NCBI RefSeq assembly: GCF_000519205.1
Contig: NZ_JAFB01000039.1
Location: 1-64,000 of the forward strand
DNA: 64,000 nt
Direction of reading: 5' to 3'
Source: Amycolatopsis taiwanensis DSM 45107
GTDB lineage: Bacteria > Actinomycetota > Actinomycetes > Mycobacteriales > Pseudonocardiaceae
The notes beneath the pieces were generated by a model that ran no database searches, was not told where the DNA came from, and worked only from the letters and a program-made list of their open reading frames with translations. Both the position numbers and the translations under genes were made by a program. Shown piece by piece: positions 49,787 to 57,932 of the stretch (the stretch's first letter is position 1; each line of letters starts with the position of its first letter).

Positions 49787-51348
49787 CGTTGTCCCGTCGC
49801 GGATTCCTCGGCCTGCTCGGCGGCGTGGGCGCAGCGGCCACGCTGGGTGCCGGGGTGCCCTGGCTGGCTTCACCCGTCGAGATCGGGCGGTTGCTGCGCA
49901 GCCGGATTCCCCTGCCCGCGCCGTTCGCCGTCCCGCTACCCGTTCCTCCGGTCCTGCGTCCACGCACCGACGCGACCACCGACTACTACGAGATCACGCA
50001 ACGCGCCGCCGTGCACGAAATCCTGCCCGGCGTCCGGACCGAGATCTGGGGTTACGACGGGCAGTTCCCCGGGCCCACCATCGTCTCCCGCAGCGGCCGG
50101 CGCACCGTCGTGCAGCACGAGAACCGGCTTCCCGTGCCCACGGTGGTGCACCTGCACGGCGGCCACACTCCCGCCGAAAGCGACGGCTACCCCACCGACC
50201 TCATCCTGCCCGTCGGCCAGGATCATGCGATGTCCCATTCCATGCCCGGCATGGGTATGGGCATGACGGACCATCGCGCGGTCGTCACCAAGGGCACCCG
50301 CACCTACGAGTACCCGATGCACCAGCGCGCCGCCACGCTCTGGTACCACGACCATCGGATGGACTTCACCGGCGCCAGTGTCTGGCGCGGCCTGGCCGGA
50401 TTCCACCTCGTGCAGGACGACGAGGAAGCCGCCCTCCCGCTCCCGCACACCGAGCGCGACATCCCGCTCATGCTCACCGACCGGGCGTTCGACGCCGACG
50501 GATCGCTGGCCTACCCGTCTCTCGACCCGACTCTCCAGGACAAGCCCGGCGTCGAAGCCGCCTACGGCGAGGGCGTGCTCGGCGACGTCATCCTGGTCAA
50601 CGGGGCACCGTGGCCGCAGGCGGAGGTCGACGCCGCCCGCTACCGCTTCCGCATGCTCAACGCCTCCAACGCGCGGCGCTACCGCCTTGCGCTGGACCCG
50701 CCGCCGCCGGGCGGGGCGGGCCTGGTGCAGATCGGCTCGGACGGCGGCCTGCTCGCCCAAGCGATCGCGCACGACGAGGTCGAGATCGCGCCCGCCGAAC
50801 GATTCGACGTCGTGATCGACTTCTCCCGCTACCGCGTCGGCGACCGCGTCAGGCTGGTCAACCGGCTGGGCAGCGACACCACCGCCAACGTCATGCAATT
50901 CGTGATCGCCCGTACCGCGCGGGACGACAGCCACCTACCGGATCAGCTCTCCCGGATCGAAATGCTCGATCCGGCGAAGGCCACCGTCACCCGCGACGTC
51001 GTCTTCCGCACCAGCGGCGGTGGCATGTGGACGGTCAACGGGCAACCCTTCGACCCCAACCGCGCCGACACCATCGCGCGGCTGGGCGCTACCGAGATCT
51101 GGCGGTTCACCACCGATTTCCACCACCCCGTCCACATCCACCACAGCCCGTTCCAGGTGCTGACCCGCAACGGCCGCTCGCCCGGCCGGTACGACAGTGG
51201 CTGGAAGGACACCGTCATTGTCGAGCCTGCCGGACAGTTGTCGGTCATCATCCGCTTTGACGAGTACGCCGGCCGGTTCCTCTACCACTGCCACAATCTG
51301 GAACACGAGGACATGGCGATGATGGCCAACCTCGAAATCCAGCCCTGA
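49783..51348 (+). CDS. Tat-exported multicopper oxidase
   Basis: A 521-residue multicopper oxidase of the CotA/phenoxazinone-synthase/bilirubin-oxidase type. The Tat signal has SRRGFLGLLGG at residues 4-14. Copper motifs in order are HLHGGHT (HxH, near 125), WYHDHRMD (HxH), HPVHIHHSPF (HPxHxH, near 450) and HCHNLEHEDMAMM (HCHxxxHxxxxM type-1 site, near 505). A short methionine-rich insert, HAMSHSMPGMGMGM near 148-162, recalls copper-binding loops of copper oxidases. AGGGG upstream of ATG 49783. Likely roles are copper detoxification or phenolic oxidation. Confidence 0.93.
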   Translation: MTLSRRGFLGLLGGVGAAATLGAGVPWLASPVEIGRLLRSRIPLPAPFAVPLPVPPVLRPRTDATTDYYEITQRAAVHEILPGVRTEIWGYDGQFPGPTIVSRSGRRTVVQHENRLPVPTVVHLHGGHTPAESDGYPTDLILPVGQDHAMSHSMPGMGMGMTDHRAVVTKGTRTYEYPMHQRAATLWYHDHRMDFTGASVWRGLAGFHLVQDDEEAALPLPHTERDIPLMLTDRAFDADGSLAYPSLDPTLQDKPGVEAAYGEGVLGDVILVNGAPWPQAEVDAARYRFRMLNASNARRYRLALDPPPPGGAGLVQIGSDGGLLAQAIAHDEVEIAPAERFDVVIDFSRYRVGDRVRLVNRLGSDTTANVMQFVIARTARDDSHLPDQLSRIEMLDPAKATVTRDVVFRTSGGGMWTVNGQPFDPNRADTIARLGATEIWRFTTDFHHPVHIHHSPFQVLTRNGRSPGRYDSGWKDTVIVEPAGQLSVIIRFDEYAGRFLYHCHNLEHEDMAMMANLEIQP

Positions 51349-51352
51349 CCGC

Positions 51353-52282
51353 TCAGCGCCGGCCGGAGCGGTAGGCCGGCGGGGTGATCGCGGGGGCGGA
51401 TCGCAGGACATGCGCCCGGAACGCGGTGGAGGCGGCCGGGAGTGGTCGCTCCGCCAGCCAGGCGAGCCCGAGATCGCGGGCGCATTCGACGTCGGTGACA
51501 CGCAGGTGAGTAGCCGGGGCGGGGTGGATGTCCGATGTGGACGGCTCGAGGTACGGCGGCGGGAGCAGCGCGACGCCGAGGCCGGCCGCAACGAGCGCGC
51601 GCAGCGTGTCGATCTCCTCACCCTCGAAGGTGACCCGGGGCGCGAAACCGGCCTGGTGGCAAAGCTGTTCGGTGAGGGTGCGCAATCCGTAACCCTCGCG
51701 CAGGGCGATGAACGGCTCGTCGGCGACCTCGGCCAGGCGGACCCGTTTCCGCTGCCCGAGACGGTGGTCCGCGGGCACGGCCAGCCACAGCGGTTCGATC
51801 AGCAGCCGCTGCCAGGACACCTGCGCGTGGCCGGGATCGCCGCTGGTGAGGATGAAGTCCACGGAGCCGTCGAGCAGTTCCCGCAGGATGGTCGCCTCGC
51901 CGTGCTGACGGAGCTCGAAGCGCATCCGCGGGTGCTCGGCCCGGAACGTGCTGACCAGCGGTGGCACCAGCCAGGTGCCGAGGGTGTGCAGGAACGCCAG
52001 CGGGACGACGCCGCAGTCCGGGTCGACGAGCTCGACCACCGCACGCAGCCCGCGGTCGTAGCTCTCGAGCGCCTGGTCGAGGTGGTCGGCGAACAACCGG
52101 CCGGCCGGGGTCAGCCGCAGCGTCCGGCCGTTGCGGGTGAACAGCGGGGTGCCGACCTCGCGCTCCAGCCTGGCCAGCGCCCGGGACAGCGCGGGCTGGG
52201 TGACGTGGGCCGCCGCCGCGGCGCCGGTCACCGTGGCTCCGCCGGCCACGGCCTGGAACCAGCGCAGTACCTGCAGGTCCAT
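51353..52282 (-). CDS. LysR-family transcriptional regulator
   Basis: About 309 residues: N-terminal winged helix (MDLQVLRWFQAVAGGATVTG, then VTQPALSRALARLEREVG and LFTRNGRTLRLTPAG) and a periplasmic-binding-protein-like effector domain. I take ATG 52282 as start since LysR proteins commonly begin MDLQ; ATG 52291 is possible. It is divergent from the pyruvate oxidase gene (about 110 bases) and probably regulates it. It converges with the multicopper oxidase, 4 bases from its stop. Confidence 0.9.
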   Translation of the reverse strand: MDLQVLRWFQAVAGGATVTGAAAAAHVTQPALSRALARLEREVGTPLFTRNGRTLRLTPAGRLFADHLDQALESYDRGLRAVVELVDPDCGVVPLAFLHTLGTWLVPPLVSTFRAEHPRMRFELRQHGEATILRELLDGSVDFILTSGDPGHAQVSWQRLLIEPLWLAVPADHRLGQRKRVRLAEVADEPFIALREGYGLRTLTEQLCHQAGFAPRVTFEGEEIDTLRALVAAGLGVALLPPPYLEPSTSDIHPAPATHLRVTDVECARDLGLAWLAERPLPAASTAFRAHVLRSAPAITPPAYRSGRR

Positions 52283-52393
52283 GATCTTCATGCTCCCACG
52301 ACATGGAACCGGTGAACAGTCTGCATTGGACGCATGGCCGGGGAAGGCGGAGAGTGGTCGGAGGAGAGACGTCGAGTTCGAGGAGCGGCAGCG

Positions 52394-54127
52394 ATGGTCA
52401 CGGTCGCGGATCAGTTGGTGCGCACGCTGAGCGAAGCCGGAGTGCGGCGGGTCTACGGGGTGGTGGGCGATAGTCTCAACCCGATCGTCGACGCGATCCG
52501 ACGCACCGAGCGCATCGAGTGGGTACACGTCCGGCACGAGGAGACCGCCGCGTTCGCCGCGGCCGCGGAGGCGCAGGTGACCGGCCGGCTCGCGGTCTGC
52601 GCCGGCAGTTGCGGACCCGGGAACCTGCACCTGATCAACGGCCTGTACGACGCGCACCGCACCGGTGCGCCCGTGCTCGCGATCGCCTCGCACATCCCGT
52701 CGAAGGAGATCGGCACCGGCTACTTCCAGGAGACTCACCCGGACCGACTGTTCGCCGAGTGCAGCCACTTCAGTGAGCTGGTCTCCCAGCCCGCCCAGCT
52801 GCCGCACCTGCTGCGCATCGCCATGCAGACCTCCCTCGGGCAGGGCGGCGTGTCCGTGCTGACGATTCCCGGCGACATCGCCGCGCGACCCGGCGACGGC
52901 CCGGCGCACGCCCCGGTGCGGGTAGCCGGCCCGTCGCGGGTCGTGCCCGACACCTCCGAGATCGAGGCACTCGCCCGCGTGCTCAACGACTCCGAGCGGG
53001 TCATGTTGTTCTGCGGCGCGGGTTGCCGGTACGCCCACGACGAGGTCATGAAGCTGGCGGAGGCCCTCAAGGCGCCGGTCGGCCACTCCCTCGGCGGCAA
53101 GGAGTGGATCCAGTACGACAACCCCTACGACGTCGGGATGAGCGGCCTGCTCGGGTACGGCGCCTGCTACCAGGCCATGCAGTCCGCCGACCGGATCGTG
53201 TTGCTGGGCACCGACTTTCCCTACGACGACTTCCTGCCGCAGGCCCGGACGGTGCAGGTGGACATCGACGTGACGCGGCTCGGGCGCCACACTCCCCTCG
53301 ACCTGGCCGTGCACGGCGATGTCGCCGAGACGATCAACGCGGTGCTCCCGCTGCTGCGGCCACGGTCCGACCGGTCGTATCTGGACCGGATGCTGGCGGA
53401 GCACGAACGCAAGCTGCAACGCGTGGTCGACGCCTACACCACGAACATCGAACACCGGGCGCCCATCCACCCGGAGTACGCCGCGGACGTACTCGACGAT
53501 GTCGCGGCGGACGACGCGGTGTTCACTGTGGACACCGGGATGGGCAACGTGTGGGCGGCACGGTACCTGACGCCCAACGGGCGGCGCCGGGTGATCGGGT
53601 CGTTCCGCCACGGCAGCATGGCCAATGCCCTGCCGCACGCGATCGGCGCCCAGCTGGCGCAGCCGGGCCGGCAGGTGATCTCGATCTCCGGCGACGGCGG
53701 CCTGGCCATGCTCATGGGCGACCTGCTCACGCTCTCCGCCTACCGGCTCCCGGTCAAGGTCGTCGTGTTCAACAACGCGTCCCTGGGCATGGTCAAGCTC
53801 GAAATGCTGGTCGACGGTTTCCCCGAGTTCGGCACCGACCACCCGCAGGTCGACTTCCACGCCATCGCCGCCGGCTGCGGCATTCCCGCCGTGCGGGTCG
53901 AAAACCCCGCCGAGATCCGCGGCGCCCTCACCGAGGCGTTCGAGCGGCCGGGTCCCGCCCTGGTGGAGCTGCTCACCGACCCGAACGCCCTGTCCATCCC
54001 GCCGAAGATCACCGCGGCCCAGGTACGTGGCTTCGCCCTCGCCGCCGGGCGCACCGTGCTGGACGGCGGCGTCGGGAAAATGCTCGAGCTGGCGCGCAGC
54101 AACCTGCGCAACATCCCCCGGCCCTGA
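52394..54127 (+). CDS. poxB: Pyruvate oxidase/dehydrogenase (quinone), TPP-dependent
   Basis: A 577-residue thiamine-diphosphate enzyme. The catalytic glutamate is in VRHEETAAFAAAA near residue 50. The FAD/Rossmann-like middle domain runs about 190-330. The TPP/Mg motif GDGGLAMLMGDLLTLSAYRLPVK...NN is near 435-465. This pattern fits pyruvate:quinone oxidoreductase giving acetate and CO2, a peripheral membrane enzyme. ATG 52394 has GAGGAG eight bases upstream. The C-terminal helix (FALAAGRTVLDGGVGKMLELARSNL) resembles the membrane-binding tail region. Divergent LysR is the likely regulator. Confidence 0.9.
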   Translation: MVTVADQLVRTLSEAGVRRVYGVVGDSLNPIVDAIRRTERIEWVHVRHEETAAFAAAAEAQVTGRLAVCAGSCGPGNLHLINGLYDAHRTGAPVLAIASHIPSKEIGTGYFQETHPDRLFAECSHFSELVSQPAQLPHLLRIAMQTSLGQGGVSVLTIPGDIAARPGDGPAHAPVRVAGPSRVVPDTSEIEALARVLNDSERVMLFCGAGCRYAHDEVMKLAEALKAPVGHSLGGKEWIQYDNPYDVGMSGLLGYGACYQAMQSADRIVLLGTDFPYDDFLPQARTVQVDIDVTRLGRHTPLDLAVHGDVAETINAVLPLLRPRSDRSYLDRMLAEHERKLQRVVDAYTTNIEHRAPIHPEYAADVLDDVAADDAVFTVDTGMGNVWAARYLTPNGRRRVIGSFRHGSMANALPHAIGAQLAQPGRQVISISGDGGLAMLMGDLLTLSAYRLPVKVVVFNNASLGMVKLEMLVDGFPEFGTDHPQVDFHAIAAGCGIPAVRVENPAEIRGALTEAFERPGPALVELLTDPNALSIPPKITAAQVRGFALAAGRTVLDGGVGKMLELARSNLRNIPRP

Positions 54128-54130
54128 CCG

Positions 54131-54286
54131 ACCTCGGCGCGGAACCCCACGGCAACAGCAGAACAACCTCGGCGCGGCGGCCCGCGGCAGGAGCAGGGCA
54201 ACCTCGGCGCGCACACCCGCGGTGAGAGCACAACGGTCGTACCGGCGACCTCAGCGGCGAAGCGCGCGGTAGGAGCACAATGGCGG
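54131..54286 (+). repeat. Tandem 35-bp repeats after poxB
   Basis: The motif ACCTCGGCGCG recurs at 54131, 54166 and 54201, exactly 35 bases apart. Each is followed by a CCCGCGG-x-AGNAGCA block (first unit CCCACGG). A diverged fourth unit begins at 54248 (ACCTCAGCGGC...GGTAGGAGCA). The run fills the space between poxB and the small gene at 54288. It is unrelated to the 21-bp family. Confidence 0.8.
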
Positions 54287-54287
54287 T

Positions 54288-54554
54288 ATGAGTGACGATT
54301 CCACCGAACCGCGGGTACCCGCACCACTGCCGACTCCGCCGGAGCCCGGCCAGCACCTCGGGGCGGACTACACCGAGAGCGGGGTGCCGACCTTCGAGCA
54401 TGTCCGCGACCGGATCGAAAACCGGTTCGCCACGGCCGTCGGCGCCGCCGAACTCGCCGGTGAACCGGACTCGGTCGACGAACAGCTCGCCGACCGCGAG
54501 CGCACCGCGCGCGAACGACTCGAGCAGATCCGCCGCTCCCTGCGCGACGAGTAG
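54288..54554 (+). CDS. Small acidic hypothetical protein
   Basis: An 88-residue hydrophilic protein with a proline-rich start (EPRVPAPLPTPPEPGQ), the segment ESGVPTFEHVRDRIENRFATAVGAAEL, and a charged C-terminal helix (LADRERTARERLEQIRRSL). No known domain. ATG 54288 has GTAGGAG-CA-like sequence upstream that forms part of the 35-bp repeat unit, so the last repeat may provide its ribosome site. Predicted cytoplasmic and partly coiled-coil. Confidence 0.65.
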   Translation: MSDDSTEPRVPAPLPTPPEPGQHLGADYTESGVPTFEHVRDRIENRFATAVGAAELAGEPDSVDEQLADRERTARERLEQIRRSLRDE

Positions 54555-54578
54555 CCCGCCCGCGACACCCGTGTCCCC

Positions 54579-54683
54579 GCCCCAAGCCGCCGAGTTCCCG
54601 CCTCAAGCCGCCGAGTTCCGGGTTCAGGCAGCCGAGGTCCGGGTTCAGGTGTCTGTGTCCCCGGCTCAGGCAGGCGAGTTCCG
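54579..54683 (+). repeat. Five 21-bp repeats, third locus of the dispersed family
   Basis: Units start at 54579, 54600, 54621, 54642 and 54663; consensus GGTTCAGGCAGCCGAGTTCCG. They match the right-array orientation at 20261-20428. The fourth unit ends GTGTCCCC, and another GTGTCCCC directly precedes the array at 54571. Bases 54684-54793 after it show no gene. Confidence 0.88.
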
Positions 54684-54793
54684 GATTCCGTCCACGCGAC
54701 TCCGACAATCGGCGAGCCAACGCGGAGAACGCCATCGAGAGTGTCCATTGCGGACTCCGTGGTGAGGTCACGCGGCATGGACCAGGCAAGAGA

Positions 54794-54816
54794 CTCTATA
54801 GTTCGTCTATATAGAG
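54794..54816. promoter_or_regulatory. MarR operator/promoter candidate
   Basis: CTCTATA-N9-TATAGAG is a perfect 7-bp inverted repeat, 28 bases before the MarR start. TATAGT and TATATA inside it resemble -10 boxes. Typical of MarR autoregulation. Confidence 0.5.
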
Positions 54817-54844
54817 GCACGATACGACGCGCTATGCTGGTCGC

Positions 54845-55339
54845 ATGAACCAACCGGCCCCAGCCGCGGATGCCCAAGGCACGGACCACCAGGACGTCGC
54901 CGAGACGATCTACCGCCTGCTGGTGACCCTCTTTCGCGGACTTCCGCGCGATCTGAGCCTGACCGCGATGGCGACACTGTCCACTCTGGAGCGGACAGGT
55001 CCGCGCCGCATCACGGACCTGGCGGCCATCCAGGGCGTTGCCCAGCCGTCGATGACCGCCTTGATCACCAACCTGGAACGGTCCGGCTACGTGGAACGGC
55101 GTAGCGACCCGGATGACCGGCGCGTGGCGCTCGTCTCGGTGACGCAGTCCGGGGCGACCTACATCCACGGGCGACGGCGAGCCGGGGCCGAAGCCATCGC
55201 CGAACTCGTCAACCACCTGCCGGACGATGAACTAGCGGCGCTTACCGCCGCGGTCCCGGCGCTCCACCACCTTCGCGAACTACACAACCAGCAGCGTGAC
55301 CCGGGTCCACCGGTCAAGCAGTCAGAAAACAGCCGCTAG
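54845..55339 (+). CDS. MarR-family transcriptional regulator
   Basis: A 164-residue winged-helix protein: LTAMATLSTLERTGPRRITDLAAIQGVAQPSMTALITNLERSGYVERRSDPDDRRVALVSVTQSG-type layout, with recognition helix AQPSMTALITNLE and the wing DPDDRR. It responds to small phenolic or drug-like ligands in family members. Preceded by an inverted repeat suited to autoregulation. It converges with an MFS exporter gene 58 bases away, which has its own ArsR regulator, so its target may lie elsewhere. Confidence 0.92.
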   Translation: MNQPAPAADAQGTDHQDVAETIYRLLVTLFRGLPRDLSLTAMATLSTLERTGPRRITDLAAIQGVAQPSMTALITNLERSGYVERRSDPDDRRVALVSVTQSGATYIHGRRRAGAEAIAELVNHLPDDELAALTAAVPALHHLRELHNQQRDPGPPVKQSENSR

Positions 55340-55397
55340 TACGCAAAGGATGATGACGATCGGCGCTGTTCGAGCCGGGCCTGGTCCGGAGAAACCG

Positions 55398-56654
55398 CTA
55401 AACAGCGTCGCGTTCGGCGGTTTCCATGGCCTGGTCGGTCACGCCGGTCAGAAGGGCGAGCGCGGCGAGCGACACCAGGCCCATGATGCCGAAAACCGCG
55501 CGGAGCCCGAGAAGTTGCGCCAGGACACCGCCGACGGCGGCCCCCAGCGGCTTGGTGCCCCACGCGACGAGCCGGTGGGAGCTGTTGACACGCCCGAGAA
55601 GCCGGTCGGGCGTGATTCGCTGCCGCAAGGTCACCGTCACGACGTTCGACACGAGCACCCCGGCGCCGCCGACGAAGAACGTGATCCCGATCAGGTAGGC
55701 GTTCGCGGTCACGGCCGGGACTCCGGCGACGAGAGTCCCGGCGAGGAACGACAACACGAGCGTGCGGGCCCGGCCTAGCAAGCGCTCAAGGTAATGGGCG
55801 ACGAAGGAGCCGACCACGCTTCCCGCCGCGACGGTCGTCAGCAGCACACCGAAGGCCTGCCCGGACAAGCCCATGGCGGAAGTGGGCCCGACCGCGTAAA
55901 GCACGAGCACCGCGAACGTCGCACTCGACGCGAGGTTGAACACACCGACCATGACCGTGAACTTACGCAGAAGCCTTTGGTGCCACAGGAAACGCAAGCC
56001 TTCACCGATGTCGGCACGCACGCTCACGTGCTGCCTTCGCTCGATCCGGAACGAGCCGCGCATAAGGCACAGCGCCACCACCGCGACAACCCACAGCCCC
56101 ACCGGCACTGCGACAGCGAAGGCCACACCGACCGTCACCAGGAAGCCGGCCAACGGCGGGCCGACGAACTCGTTTGCGGTCAACTGGGCCGCGTAGAGCC
56201 GCCCGTTGGCGCGCGGCAACTGGTCGCGCCGTACGACCTGCGGCACGATCGATTGCGCCGCGCTTTCGTAGATCGTCTCGGCCACACCGACGCCGAACGC
56301 GATCACGTACAGCGCCCAGATAGTGCCGGCATCGAGCAGCACAGCAAGTAGAAAAACGGCGACCAGCGAGGCACGGACCACGTTGGCGCCGAGCATCACC
56401 CGGCGACGGTCCAGCCGGTCGACGAGCGCACCCGCCGGCAGTGCGAACAACAGCCATGGCAGCGTGAACGCGAAGGTCGCGCCCGCGATCAGCGTCGGCG
56501 TTTGGGTCAGCCCGACGGCCATCAACGGCACGGCGACCTGCAGGGTCCCGTTGGCCAGGTCCGACAGGCCGGCCGAGCCCCACAACCGCCAGAACGCGAT
56601 TCCCAGCCCACGCCCGCCCACCGCGGATCGCGCCGGCGCGTCGTCGATGCCCAT
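55398..56654 (-). CDS. MFS exporter (EntS/MFS_3-like)
   Basis: About 418 residues with 12 hydrophobic segments. The family motif ALPAGALVDRLDRRRVML after helix 2 and AAQSIVPQVVRRDQLPRANG between helices 4 and 5 mark the EntS-like MFS_3 group (siderophore or macrolide export). ATG 56654 is chosen because upstream in-frame ATGs lie inside or at the edge of the operator palindrome. Divergent from an ArsR gene, which is its probable repressor. Confidence 0.88.
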   Translation of the reverse strand: MGIDDAPARSAVGGRGLGIAFWRLWGSAGLSDLANGTLQVAVPLMAVGLTQTPTLIAGATFAFTLPWLLFALPAGALVDRLDRRRVMLGANVVRASLVAVFLLAVLLDAGTIWALYVIAFGVGVAETIYESAAQSIVPQVVRRDQLPRANGRLYAAQLTANEFVGPPLAGFLVTVGVAFAVAVPVGLWVVAVVALCLMRGSFRIERRQHVSVRADIGEGLRFLWHQRLLRKFTVMVGVFNLASSATFAVLVLYAVGPTSAMGLSGQAFGVLLTTVAAGSVVGSFVAHYLERLLGRARTLVLSFLAGTLVAGVPAVTANAYLIGITFFVGGAGVLVSNVVTVTLRQRITPDRLLGRVNSSHRLVAWGTKPLGAAVGGVLAQLLGLRAVFGIMGLVSLAALALLTGVTDQAMETAERDAV

Positions 56655-56668
56655 TGGTGGAGAATCAC

Positions 56669-56696
56669 ACATCGATGGAGAAAAGTCCATCGATGT
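56669..56696. promoter_or_regulatory. ArsR operator between MFS and arsR-type gene
   Basis: ACATCGATGGA and TCCATCGATGT are perfect inverted repeats separated by six bases (28 bp in total). The site lies just upstream of both starts (MFS 56654 and ArsR 56730) and would cover both promoters. The paired ATCGAT cores resemble sites of ArsR/winged-helix dimers. Confidence 0.6.
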
Positions 56697-56729
56697 GATT
56701 ATGTACCATCGCCGGACTATCCTTCGATC

Positions 56730-57272
56730 ATGAACGACCGGACGGCGCGAAAGCAGTCACCGTTGCCACGACGCGAGACCACCGTTGAGGAGGCGAAGGC
56801 GCTGGCACACCCGCTGCGCCTGCGCATCCTGCGCCTGTGCTGGCAGCAGGAGCTGACCAACAAGCAACTGGCCGACCGGCTCGAGCGCGACCCCGGCACC
56901 GTCCTCTACCACGTCCGGCAGCTGACCGAGGCGGGCCTGCTGGAACAGGCTCCGGTGCGCACCGGCGAGAGCGGCGCCCTGGAGAAGCCCTACCGGACGA
57001 AGGCCCGATCCTGGTGGCTGGACGAGCCGGACCGCAACGAACCCGGCGCGGCGCTCGCTCCCCTCGAAGCCTTGCAGGACGAGCTCCGCGCCGCGGGTCC
57101 GGACTCCGTGCGGACGTTCCTTCGCTTCGCCGTGCACCTCTCGCCCGAGGACGCAGCCGAGTTGCACCAACGAATTCAGGCGATCCTCGATGAGTACCTG
57201 GCGACCGACGACCAGCGCCTCGACCAACCGGCACACGGGGGCGTCATCGTGCTGCACCGGCTTGCCGAGTGA
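56730..57272 (+). CDS. ArsR-type winged-helix regulator
   Basis: A 180-residue ArsR/HTH_20 protein: EEAKALAHPLRLRILRLCWQQELTNKQLADRLERDPGTVLYHVRQLTEAGLLE-type layout, with recognition helix DPGTVLYHVRQL and a wing KPYRTKARSWW. No metal-binding cysteine pair is seen (the single Cys in LRLCWQ is unlikely to suffice), so it probably senses an organic ligand. The longer C-terminal domain (about 100-180) fits ligand-binding ArsR relatives. Likely represses the divergent MFS exporter. Confidence 0.9.
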   Translation: MNDRTARKQSPLPRRETTVEEAKALAHPLRLRILRLCWQQELTNKQLADRLERDPGTVLYHVRQLTEAGLLEQAPVRTGESGALEKPYRTKARSWWLDEPDRNEPGAALAPLEALQDELRAAGPDSVRTFLRFAVHLSPEDAAELHQRIQAILDEYLATDDQRLDQPAHGGVIVLHRLAE

Positions 57273-57273
57273 G

Positions 57274-57825
57274 TCAGCGATCGGTCAGCGGCACCTGACC
57301 GGCGTCGTAGACGAGGACGTGCCGATCGGGTAACAGGCGCGCCTCGGGGCTGGGCCGGTGCGGATGGAGCTTGCCGTCGTGCATGAGATGGCGGACGTCC
57401 ACACCCCGGACCAGCACCAGGAAGTCCGCGATCATTTTGCGGTGACAACGCCACCACACGGATTCCGCGCACATCACCGTGGTGAGCGCCTCGGCCGCGG
57501 TGGCGAGAAGGTCGTCGATGGCAGCCAGGAACTCCGGCGAGCGCATGTGCGCGGCGTAACCGCCGAAGGCCCGGTTGCGCAGTGCGGTGTCCGGACTGTC
57601 CGGCCGTGGTTTCCGCCAGCCACCGAGCCGCTTCTCCCACCGGTAGTCGATGCCCGCCTCGGCGAGCCAGCGGGCCATCGCGTCCCGTCCGGCGTCCGGA
57701 TTGTGCCGGCTGCCGGGCGCGGTCCGCACGTCGACGAGCCGCCGCACGCCGGCGCCGCGTAGCAGGCGGGTCATTTCACTGGCGTCCGCGGTGCCGTGCC
57801 CGAAGGTCAGGACACGTTGCTCCAC
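57274..57825 (-). CDS. DUF488 family protein
   Basis: About 183 residues. The N-terminal VLTFGHGTADASEMTRLL, the VDVRTAPGSRHNP segment and the C-terminal CAESVWWRCHRKMIAD are DUF488 hallmarks; the latter carries the conserved RCHR. The biochemical role is unknown, possibly nucleic-acid or thiol related. Family similarity begins after GTG 57825, which I use as start; the frame stays open to GTG 57894 in the promoter of the next gene. It converges with the ArsR gene, one base apart. Confidence 0.82.
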   Translation of the reverse strand: MEQRVLTFGHGTADASEMTRLLRGAGVRRLVDVRTAPGSRHNPDAGRDAMARWLAEAGIDYRWEKRLGGWRKPRPDSPDTALRNRAFGGYAAHMRSPEFLAAIDDLLATAAEALTTVMCAESVWWRCHRKMIADFLVLVRGVDVRHLMHDGKLHPHRPSPEARLLPDRHVLVYDAGQVPLTDR

Positions 57826-57880
57826 AGACGCAGTATCACGCCGGTCCGGCTTGATGCGCGCGACCACGTTATCCAGCACC

Positions 57881-57930
57881 GTTACCTTTGACACATTGTA
57901 AAGGAAAGCACAGACTCGTTACGTTTGACG
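57881..57930 (+). promoter_or_regulatory. Promoter and direct repeats before the Tat amidohydrolase
   Basis: TTGACA at 57888-57893 with CAGACT 17 bases later forms a plausible -35/-10 pair, placing a transcription start about 10 bases before the ATG at 57933. GTTACCTTTGACA (57881) recurs as GTTACGTTTGACG (57918), 11 of 13 identical. An imperfect dyad CCTTTGACA-CAT-TGTAAAGG overlaps the first copy. These may be binding sites of an unknown regulator. Confidence 0.4.
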
Positions 57931-57932
57931 GC

